DNA of 7,627 bases from Clostridiales bacterium (lineage in GTDB: Bacteria > Bacillota > Clostridia > Oscillospirales > Acutalibacteraceae). The first letter of the stretch is position 1, and each line of letters starts with the position of its first letter. Location: the NCBI GenBank assembly GCA_012522615.1, contig JAAYKB010000049.1, forward strand, positions 1 to 7,627, in the 5' to 3' direction. The translations under genes were made by a program, and so were the position numbers. This document shows positions 1 through 5,900 of the stretch, one piece after another. Under the pieces are notes generated by a model. It was given only the letters and a program-made list of their open reading frames with translations. It was not told the DNA's origin and did not search any database.

Positions 1-10
1 ACCTGAGGCC

Positions 11-147
11 GAAAAAAACTTAAAATTTCTCAAAAAAATTTTGCACCCCTCACTTGCACCTCACTACCCCGGCTGTGTTAATCTTTGACCGAAAGGAGGA
101 AAAAACTTACCCCGCAGCAACCCGCGGAGCGTCAAAAGCCCTTTTAT
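11..147. repeat. Diverged ~130-bp direct repeat, copy 1
   Basis: This segment aligns with 436-567 in the same orientation. Shared landmarks in the same order are an A-rich start, TTCTCAAAAA (27-36 here, 451-460 in copy 2), a TTG hexamer 14-15 bp later (TTGCAC 41-46; TTGACA 466-471), GGAGG followed by A's (95-99; 518-522), then CCCCGCAGCAACCCGCGG and GCGTCAAAA. Spacings between landmarks differ by only 1-2 bp, while the middle has diverged. The -10 hexamer of copy 2 has no counterpart here, so this copy is probably not a working promoter. I see no open reading frame of note. The alignment was made by eye; the element type is unknown. Confidence 0.6.
100..130 (-). terminator. Rho-independent terminator-like hairpin in repeat copy 1
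   Basis: Read on the minus strand, arms GCTCCGC (130-124) and GCGGGGT (115-109) pair over 7 bp with an 8-base loop and are followed by AAG and six T's (105-100). Two of the pairs are G-U. On the plus strand the same positions would be A-C mismatches and no T tract follows, so the structure reads in the minus direction only. No minus-strand gene lies immediately upstream apart from spoVFB, which has a nearer hairpin. This may therefore be a backup terminator or part of a dispersed repeat. Confidence 0.5.
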
Positions 148-188
148 TCCCCTATATACCTTATATAATAAATTCCATACTGCACCCC

Positions 189-271
189 CCGCCATGCCCC
201 CAATCCCCATCGTCCACCCAAAATCTAACCATCTAACATCTAATGTCTAAAATCTAATATCTAAATTTGTA
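189..271. repeat. C-rich motif plus ATCTAAN heptamer repeats, copy A
   Basis: A C-rich motif CCGCCATGCCCCCAATCCCC (189-208) is followed by a run of 7-bp units of the form ATCTAAN (231-265), ending in TTTGTA at 271. The same two parts recur at 318-385. The 41-bp heptamer block differs from the second copy at one position as I align it. Copy A has about 18 extra bases between the C-rich motif and the heptamers. No coding potential is seen. It resembles short intergenic repeats of Clostridia, but I cannot name a family. Confidence 0.65.
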
Positions 272-298
272 GGGGCCGATTCCATATCGGCCCGCCCC
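272..298. repeat. GC-rich palindrome (8-bp perfect stem)
   Basis: GGGCCGAT (273-280) and ATCGGCCC (286-293) form a perfect inverted repeat around TCCAT. It is flanked by GTAGG on the left and GCCCC on the right and directly follows the ATCTAAN heptamers of copy A. No T tract follows on either strand, so it is a poor terminator candidate. It looks like a REP-type intergenic palindrome. That reading is from general appearance, not from a database match. Confidence 0.6.
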
Positions 299-317
299 TC
301 CGTTTTCCTGCCGCTTA

Positions 318-385
318 CCGCCATGCCCCCAATCCCCAGCGTATATCTAACATCTAATGTCTAAAATCTAAAATCTAAATTTGTA
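318..385. repeat. C-rich motif plus ATCTAAN heptamer repeats, copy B
   Basis: This is the second copy of the block at 189-271. The C-rich motif (318-341) matches copy A over 24 bases except one (AGCG against ATCG). The heptamer run (345-385) matches 40 of 41 bases and again ends in TTTGTA. The palindrome that follows copy A is absent here; the sequence continues as AACACTTACC. Confidence 0.65.
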
Positions 386-465
386 AACACTTACCAAACA
401 TCACCACAAAATCTTATGCAAAAGGTAGAACATGGGAAAAATTAAAAAAATTCTCAAAAAGGTTA

Positions 466-494
466 TTGACAAGGCAACGAAAGTGTGCTATTAT
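466..494 (+). promoter_or_regulatory. Sigma-A-type promoter pointing antisense into spoVFB
   Basis: TTGACA (466-471), a 17-bp spacer, and TATTAT (489-494) with an upstream TG one base away (extended -10). An A/T-rich run at 436-465 could act as an UP element. Transcription would start near 501. Downstream on this strand there is GGAGG (518-522) but no start codon at a usable distance, and then spoVFB in antisense. I see no sense gene for it to serve. It may give an antisense RNA or be a relic carried by the repeat. Confidence 0.55.
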
Positions 495-523
495 AGCATC
501 GCAGGCGAAACAAGAGAGGAGGG

Positions 524-552
524 AAAACCTGCCCCGCAGCAACCCGCGGGGC
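524..552 (-). terminator. Probable terminator of the spoVFAB operon
   Basis: On the minus strand GCCCCGC (552-546) and GCGGGGC (537-531) form a perfect 7-bp GC stem with an 8-base loop, followed by AGG and four T's (527-524). It lies 26 bp after the spoVFB stop codon, a natural position for the operon terminator. The T tract is short, so termination may be incomplete; a similar hairpin with a better T tract lies at 100-130. Confidence 0.6.
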
Positions 553-578
553 GTCAAAAACCTTTATGTCGAATCCCG

Positions 579-1151
579 CTACAAAAACAAGGGTTGAATT
601 TGGATGCCGTCTCGCGCCGCCTCTATGGTCTTTCCCAAAAGGGCGAAATCCGCGACCAGCGAATTCGGTTTATCGACAGGGTTATCCTGCCGCAGGGGAA
701 CAAAAAAGATATGCTTTGTATTTTTGAGCAGGGCTATGTTTCTCATTGATGCGCCGAGGGCGTCATTGGTCGCAACCCCGAGCACAACCGGCATACAGCG
801 CCGCAGATGGGATTTCACCGCCAGCGTAACCGGGGTATCGCTGATTCCGTTTGCAAGCCGCCCGAGCGTGCTTCCCGTACAGGGCGCCACAACCAGAATG
901 TCAAAAAGGGCGCGCGGCCCTATCGGTTCAACCTCGACCAGGGTTTTCAAAGGCTTACTGCCCGTGATGCTTTCCAGCCTTTGACGAAGCTGGTCGGCAG
1001 TCCCGAAGCGGGTGTCGATCGCGGCTGTGTTAAATGACAGAATCGGGGTTATCCTTGCGCCTGCATCCACTAGGTTCTGCATTTCCAGTAAGACGCGGTC
1101 TATCGTGCAAAACGAACCCGACAAAGCAAAGCCCAGACGCAGGCCGTCCAT
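579..1151 (-). CDS. spoVFB: Dipicolinate synthase subunit B (flavoprotein family)
   Basis: SpoVFB (DpaB) works with SpoVFA to make dipicolinic acid from the lysine-pathway intermediate 4-hydroxy-tetrahydrodipicolinate in the mother cell during sporulation; dipicolinate with calcium then fills the spore core. The 190-residue protein is close to the roughly 200 residues of the Bacillus homologue. It shows the flavoprotein fold pattern: an N-terminal strand and loop LGFALSGSFCT (6-16), and a central segment VVAPCTGSTLGRLANGISDT (87-106) that would line a flavin-type site. No signal peptide or membrane segment is visible. The ATG at 1151 overlaps the spoVFA stop codon by one base (TAATG) and has a strong AAAGGAGG seven bases upstream, inside spoVFA, so the two genes are translationally coupled. 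The stop is TAG at 579-581. Family assignment is from recognised motifs and operon context; the distinct role of subunit B in the reaction is not visible from sequence. Confidence 0.93.
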   Translation of the reverse strand: MDGLRLGFALSGSFCTIDRVLLEMQNLVDAGARITPILSFNTAAIDTRFGTADQLRQRLESITGSKPLKTLVEVEPIGPRALFDILVVAPCTGSTLGRLANGISDTPVTLAVKSHLRRCMPVVLGVATNDALGASMRNIALLKNTKHIFFVPLRQDNPVDKPNSLVADFALLGKTIEAARDGIQIQPLFL

Positions 1152-2017
1152 TATACCGCCTCCTTTATCATGTTAAGAATGGTATTTTTGATAATCTGCC
1201 CCGCGGTTTTGGGCGCGACCCTTCCGGGAAGCGAGAGAGCCCATATGGTCTTTATCTGCAGCTCGGCCGCCGCGTTGAAATCCACCCCTCCCGGACGGGA
1301 AGCGAGGTCGATCAGCAGGGTGTTCTTGTCAAGCTCCGCCAGCACCTCGCGGTTAAAAACAGGAAAGGGTATGGTGTTGAATATCACGTCAAAGACCCCC
1401 GCATGCTTTAAATTCGCAAGCTCGACCGTCCTGCACCCCTGCGAATCCGCCCACGCAAGATCCGAGAATTTGCGGGCCGCCACGGTAACATGTGCGCCCA
1501 TTGCGACAAGAAGCTTTGAAAGCATCCGCCCGATCCTGCCGTACCCGGTGACAAGGCAGTGTGAACCGCTTATGGTAATCGGCAGCTCCTCCATCGCGAG
1601 CTGTATCGCCCCCTCGGCGGTCGGAACCGCGTTGTATATTGCAAACTCCTCTCTTTTCAGATAATCCATAATCTTCAATCCCCGTTTATCCGCCTCCTCC
1701 CGTACCTCCTCCGTAATCGCGCCGCCCGCAATACGCTGTTCGGGCTTTATGGCGTTGAACACCTGGTCAATCGAGATACGCACGCGGGAAAAGGGCGCGT
1801 TCAGGGTTGTGCCGTCGGTGCTGACCGGCACGGGCAGTATTATAAAATCGGCGAGAGAAACCGCCTGCGCCGGATTGGTGCATCCGGTCACACACGGAGG
1901 CAGATCTGTACTGTCAAAGCCGGACGTAATCACCTTATACCCGTCCGCGGCCAGAAGCCCGGCAAGATACGCACATCTCAAATCGCCGCCGATAACGGCA
2001 AAAGTGTCTATATTCAT
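1151..2017 (-). CDS. spoVFA: Dipicolinate synthase subunit A (NAD(P)-binding)
   Basis: SpoVFA (DpaA) is the dehydrogenase-like subunit of dipicolinate synthase, acting in the mother-cell cytoplasm. The 288 residues match the family (about 297 in Bacillus subtilis). The N-terminal domain starts with the characteristic IGGDLR (9-14) and a second strand at 28-31. A Rossmann dinucleotide site follows, VTGYGRIG (156-163), and then the conserved tail SLPGRVAPKTAG (262-273). The start at 2017 is the only ATG near the N-terminus; a G-rich GGGGG (2031-2027) nine bases upstream is a modest ribosome site. It is first in a two-gene operon with spoVFB. In Bacillus the pair lies next to asd-dapG-dapA; here no lysine-pathway gene follows, so the operon is freestanding. 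Many cluster I clostridia lack spoVF and use an EtfA-type route, so its presence argues for a different clostridial lineage. Regulation is probably by sigma-K. Confidence 0.94.
   Translation of the reverse strand: MNIDTFAVIGGDLRCAYLAGLLAADGYKVITSGFDSTDLPPCVTGCTNPAQAVSLADFIILPVPVSTDGTTLNAPFSRVRISIDQVFNAIKPEQRIAGGAITEEVREEADKRGLKIMDYLKREEFAIYNAVPTAEGAIQLAMEELPITISGSHCLVTGYGRIGRMLSKLLVAMGAHVTVAARKFSDLAWADSQGCRTVELANLKHAGVFDVIFNTIPFPVFNREVLAELDKNTLLIDLASRPGGVDFNAAAELQIKTIWALSLPGRVAPKTAGQIIKNTILNMIKEAV
1159..1166 (-). promoter_or_regulatory. Ribosome binding site of spoVFB
   Basis: AAAGGAGG on the minus strand, seven bases before the spoVFB ATG and inside the last codons of spoVFA (it encodes part of the Lys-Glu-Ala end). 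It fixes the spoVFB start and supports translational coupling through the overlapping TAATG. Confidence 0.8.
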
Positions 2018-2047
2018 GGTATGTAACCCCCAATGTTTATCTTGCTA

Positions 2048-2076
2048 TATCCTATGAAAATCGGCTGTATGCTGTG
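2048..2076 (-). promoter_or_regulatory. Probable sigma-K promoter of spoVFAB
   Basis: On the minus strand CACA (2076-2073) is followed after 16 bases by CATAGGATA (2056-2048). The second element fits the sigma-K -10 consensus CATANNNTA exactly and the first fits the -35 pattern mACm, at the usual spacing. Transcription would begin near 2041, giving a leader of about 24 bases before the spoVFA ATG. The operon is known to be sigma-K dependent in Bacillus subtilis, which agrees. Confidence 0.65.
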
Positions 2077-2088
2077 CTTTGAATATTT

Positions 2089-2118
2089 TTGATAATTCAC
2101 AATTAAAGGCAGGATAAT
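2089..2118 (+). promoter_or_regulatory. Candidate sigma-A promoter of the ABC transporter operon
   Basis: TTGATA (2089-2094) and GATAAT (2113-2118) are each one base from consensus, with an 18-bp spacer. Transcription from here would give a leader of about 140 bases before the ATPase start. A TATAAT at 2180-2185 is an alternative -10, but I see no matching -35 in front of it. Confidence 0.4.
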
Positions 2119-2166
2119 CGCCGCAATAAAATTAACACAAAATTCATAAAAAATTACCCGTATCTA

Positions 2167-2187
2167 CTATTTTAGTTAATATAATAG
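2167..2187 (+). promoter_or_regulatory. Inverted repeat, possible operator, upstream of the ABC operon
   Basis: Arms CTATTTTA (2167-2174) and TATAATAG (2180-2187) are inverted repeats matching at 7 of 8 positions around GTTAA. The right arm contains a perfect TATAAT. The position, 80 bp before the ATPase start, suits a regulator site, but the surroundings are AT-rich and such a dyad can arise by chance. No regulator gene is present in the window. Confidence 0.25.
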
Positions 2188-2266
2188 GTTTTGAAGTCAT
2201 CAGATAATCGCATATGCCTTCGCCCACAAGCGGAGCGGTCTTATACTAATGTTGCGAGGTGCCGTC

Positions 2267-2971
2267 ATGTCCGGATATGTAAGCTTTCAGGATGTCACAA
2301 AAGAATACAAGATGGGAGAAGTCATCGTCCGTGCGGCGGACGGCATCACCTTTGAGGCAGACAAGGGCGAGTTCGTCGTGGTGGTCGGTCCCAGCGGCGC
2401 CGGAAAAACCACCGTTTTAAATATACTCGGCGGCATGGATACATGCGACGGCGGAAAGATTACGGTTGGCGGGATGGAGATAAGCTCGTTCAACAAAAAG
2501 CAGCTTGTCACCTACCGCCGCCACGACATAGGGTTTGTATTCCAGTTTTACAATCTGGTTCAAAACCTGACCGCCCTCGAAAACGTAGAGCTTGCGGCGC
2601 AAATCTGCCGCAACCCGATTGACGCCGAGCAGGTGCTGACCGAGGTCGGTCTTGGCGAGCGGATGCACAACTTCCCCGCCCAGCTTTCGGGCGGAGAGCA
2701 GCAGCGCGTATCAATCGCCCGCGCCCTTGCGAAGAATCCCAAGCTCCTGCTTTGCGACGAGCCGACAGGGGCGCTCGACGACGCGACCGGGCGTCAGGTT
2801 CTCGAGCTTTTGTACAACACCTGCCGCAAGACAGGCATGACGGTATTCGTCATCACCCACAACAGCGCCATCACCCCGATTGCCGACCGGGTTATCAAGA
2901 TTCGCAGCGGCAGGGTCACTTGGTCCGAAAAAAACGAAAATCCTCTCCCTGTGGAAAGGATTGAATGGTGA
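2267..2971 (+). CDS. ABC transporter ATP-binding protein, MacB/LolD type
   Basis: This is the cytoplasmic ATPase that powers the permease encoded next. All the nucleotide-site motifs are intact, in 234 residues counted from 2267: Walker A GPSGAGKTT (41-49), Q-loop Q93 in FVFQFYNL, signature LSGGEQQR (140-147), Walker B LLLCDEP (160-166), D-loop GALD (168-171), and switch histidine H198 in ITHN. Overall form and the TGALD segment place it in the MacB/LolD/FtsE group that partners FtsX-type permeases. I prefer the ATG at 2267 over 2249 because GAGGTG (2256-2261) sits five bases before it and the N-terminus MSGYVSFQDVTKEYKMGEV fits the family. The stop overlaps the permease start, so the two are co-translated. 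The transported or signalled substrate cannot be deduced. Confidence 0.92.
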   Translation: MSGYVSFQDVTKEYKMGEVIVRAADGITFEADKGEFVVVVGPSGAGKTTVLNILGGMDTCDGGKITVGGMEISSFNKKQLVTYRRHDIGFVFQFYNLVQNLTALENVELAAQICRNPIDAEQVLTEVGLGERMHNFPAQLSGGEQQRVSIARALAKNPKLLLCDEPTGALDDATGRQVLELLYNTCRKTGMTVFVITHNSAITPIADRVIKIRSGRVTWSEKNENPLPVERIEW

Positions 2972-5900
2972 TGAAAAAGGCTTTTAACAAGGACATTGCG
3001 GGTCAGATAAGATACAATCCGCGCCGCTTTCTGGCAATCCTCTCTATCGTCGCTCTCGGCGTTGCGTTTTATTCGGGCGTCCGCGCAACAAGCCCGAATA
3101 TGCGGCTGACGGTTGACCGGTATTTTGACCGTTTCAACGCTTCCGACATCCAGCTTCTCTCAACCATGGGCTTTGAGACTCAGGACATAGAGTCAATCCG
3201 GCAGCTTAAGCAGGTCGAATCGGTACAGCCCGGCTATTCGGCGGACGGGTTCGTACTCAAAAACGACAGCACCCTGCTGCTCAGCTTCCAGTCGCTGGAC
3301 ACAGAGCGGCTGAAAAGCCGTCCCGACGCCTTATTGAACCGTCCCGAGCTGTTGTCGGGCAGATACCCCGAAGCCCCGGACGAATGTCTGGCGGACGTCC
3401 AGTTGAATGAGCTTTACGGCTTTAATCTGGACGAAACCATTACCCTGCAGTCCAACAACGATTCGGATATAAAGGATTCCCTAAAGCTGCTGGAATATAA
3501 GATAGTCGGCTTTGTACGCTCGGTGCAGTATATCTCCCTGCAGCGGGGAAACAGCAGCAAGGGCGAGGGAACTCTCAACGGCTTTGTAATGATACCCGAA
3601 CAAAACTTTAAAATGGAGGTCTTCACCCAAGCCTATATAAAATCCAAAGATGCCGAAAGCTCCCGTTTTTCCGATACATATCAAAAATCGGTCGACAGGC
3701 TTGCCGACAGCATTGAAGAGACAGGCTCAAAACGCAACCCCGAGCGTTTTACAAAAATCCGTTCCGAAGCCGAGCAGAAGCTTTCCGACGGCAGGCAAAA
3801 GCTTGCCGATGCCGAAGAACAGCTTGCCGAAGGGGAAAAGGAGCTGACCGAGGGCGAGCAAAAACTGAAGGACGGGGAAAAAGAGCTTGCCGCCAACCGC
3901 AAGAAATACAATACCGAGATTGCAAACGGCGAAAAAAAGCTTAAAGACGCCGAAAAAGAACTGATTAAGGCAAAGACCGAGCTTGAGAAAAATCAAAAGG
4001 AGCTGGAGCAAAACAAAGAGCGGCTTGAACAGGCCGAAGCCGAGCTTGAAAATACTTATAAACAGCTTGAACAGGGCAGGCAGGAGCTTGCGGCGCTAAA
4101 GTCGCAGATTGACCTGATGGAGCAGACAAACCAGCCCGCCGAACAGATAGACCAGCTTCAGGCTTTATACGAACAGACCAAAGCCCGGCTTGACGATGGG
4201 CAAAGGCAGTATGACCAGGGCATCCATGAACTCGCCGCCGCAAAAGCCGAGCTGCAAAAGGGCGAAACCGAGCTGAAAAAGGGCTGGGATAAGTATTTTG
4301 CGGGCAAAGCCGAGTACGAAAAGAATCTTACGGCATTTAACAAATCAAAATCGGAGGGCGCGAAAAAGCTTGACGAGGCGCAAAACGAGCTTGCGTCCTC
4401 AAAGCGGAAGCTCGAGGACGCAAGGCGGAAATTCGAGGAGGAAAAGCCCGACGCCCTTGAAAAGATAGAAAAGGCAAAAAAGGAGCTTAAGGACGGCGAA
4501 AAAAAGCTTGCCGATTTAAAAGAGCCCGAATGGATAGCCCTCGACCTTCAAAGCAACATCGGATTTGCGAGCTACCGGCAGGATGCCGACCGCATCGCGG
4601 CTATCGGACTTGTCTTCCCTCTCATATTCTTTCTGGTCGCCGCCCTTGTAAGCCTTACCACCATGACAAGAATGGTCGAGGATGACCGAACCGTAATCGG
4701 TGTGCTCAAGGCTTTGGGTTACAGCCGCTTTGACATCGCAATGCGCTATCTTGTATATTCGGGTCTGGCGGCAGCCATCGGAATCGCTATCGGAATATTG
4801 GCGGGGGCAGCGGTTTTCCCGCGTGTAATCTTCGATGCGTACGGCATTTTGTATGACCTTCCGCCCATACTTACCCCGATTCATGCCGACAGCTCCCTGC
4901 AAGCCGGAATGGGCGCCTTCTTCTGCGCCGTTGTCCCCTCTCTGGCCGTCTGCTTCAAGGAACTGACAAGCACGCCCGCCTCCCTGATGCGCCCGCGCGC
5001 CCCCAAGATGGGCAGACGAATCCTGCTTGAACGGTTGACGGTGGTTTGGAAGCGTCTCAACTTCTCGCAAAAGGTCACCTGCCGCAACCTTTTCCGGTAC
5101 AAAAAGCGGCTGCTGATGACTGTCTTCGGTATCGCGGGCTGTACCGCCCTTGTTTTCACCGGATTCGGGCTGAGGGACTCCATAACCTTGATGGTACCCC
5201 TGCAATATGATGAGATACAGAAATACGATATGGCGGTAAACCTGCGCGAAACCGCGGAAAAGCAGGACATCGACGAGCTGAAAGAGCTTTTGTCGGCCGA
5301 CAAAAGCGTAAAAGCCAGCATCGGCTTTTATCAAAAGGGTATCGAGCTTGAGAAGGGAAAAAACAAAAACGACGCCAACCTGATTGTAGCCGACAACCGC
5401 GACGACTTTAAAAAATTTGTTGCCTTTCGGGACAGGCGGAGCGGCAGGCCCATTGAACTGACGGACTCCGGAGTGGTTATCACCGAGAAAGTCGCAAAGC
5501 TGCTGAAAATAAAGGCGGGCGACACCGTGACCCTCCTTGTTCCTGATAAACCCGATGTCGAGGTAAAGGTCACGGCGCTGACCGAAAACTATGTCTTTCA
5601 CTACATCTACATGACCCAGACTCTTTATAACCGCCTGTACGGCGAGGAGGCCGCGCCGAATTCGGTTTTCGGACAGCTTGCCGACACCGATAAGGACACC
5701 CAAAGCAATCTTTCCAAAGCCCTGATAAAGCTTGATTATGTAAGCTCGGTTTCCTTCAACACCTCGCTGCGCAAAGACTTCAACGACATGGTAAAAGCCA
5801 TGGATATAGTCGTTGTTGTCCTCATCCTGTCGGCCGCCGCCCTTGCCTTTATCGTGCTTTTCAGCCTTACCACCATCAATATTGACGAACGCCGGCGCGA

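Larger units (their letters stand above)
436..567. repeat. Diverged ~130-bp direct repeat, copy 2
   Basis: Partner of 11-147, with the landmark order and spacing given there. This copy retains a near-consensus promoter (466-494) and the perfect hairpin at 531-552. Its right edge lies 11 bp from the spoVFB stop codon, so the element forms the whole 3' flank of the dipicolinate operon. Confidence 0.6.

Noticed and set aside
54..236. Plus-strand frame of 60 codons in the left repeat region
   Set aside because: It runs through repeat copy 1 and the C-rich motif, the product is low complexity, and no ribosome site precedes the start.
189..385. Possible CRISPR array from the repeated units
   Set aside because: There are only two long copies with unequal spacing and no repeat-spacer alternation, and the inner 7-bp units are tandem without spacers. 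No cas gene is present.
490..495. Perfect TATAAT on the minus strand as a leftward promoter
   Set aside because: No -35 at 16-18 bp; the nearest TTG-like hexamer (TTGTTT, 513-508) leaves only 12 bp. The same bases are better explained by the plus-strand promoter.
514..567. A known riboswitch or structured RNA class downstream of the 466-494 promoter
   Set aside because: The GGAGG plus CCCCGC hairpin segment did not match the conserved core of any riboswitch class I could recall, and the hairpin is better explained as a minus-strand terminator.
432..749. Plus-strand open frame of 105 codons starting ATGGGAAAAATT
   Set aside because: Its ATG lies upstream of the promoter at 466-494, its first part is the A-rich repeat element, and its last part is antisense to spoVFB. 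The upstream AAAGGTAG is a weak ribosome site.
604..2057. Several plus-strand frames (604-984, 1034-1411, 1170-1664, 1749-2057)
   Set aside because: All are antisense to spoVFA/spoVFB, which have strong family motifs; none has domain content or a convincing ribosome site.
2249..2266. Upstream ATG at 2249 as start of the ATPase
   Set aside because: Its nearest purine-rich site is 13 bases away, while the ATG at 2267 has GAGGTG at five bases and gives the usual family N-terminus.
4516..5703. Minus-strand open frame of 395 codons inside the permease gene
   Set aside because: It is fully antisense to a permease with clear FtsX domains, its product shows no recognisable domain or hydrophobic pattern, and no ribosome site was found. 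It is explained by codon bias of the real gene.
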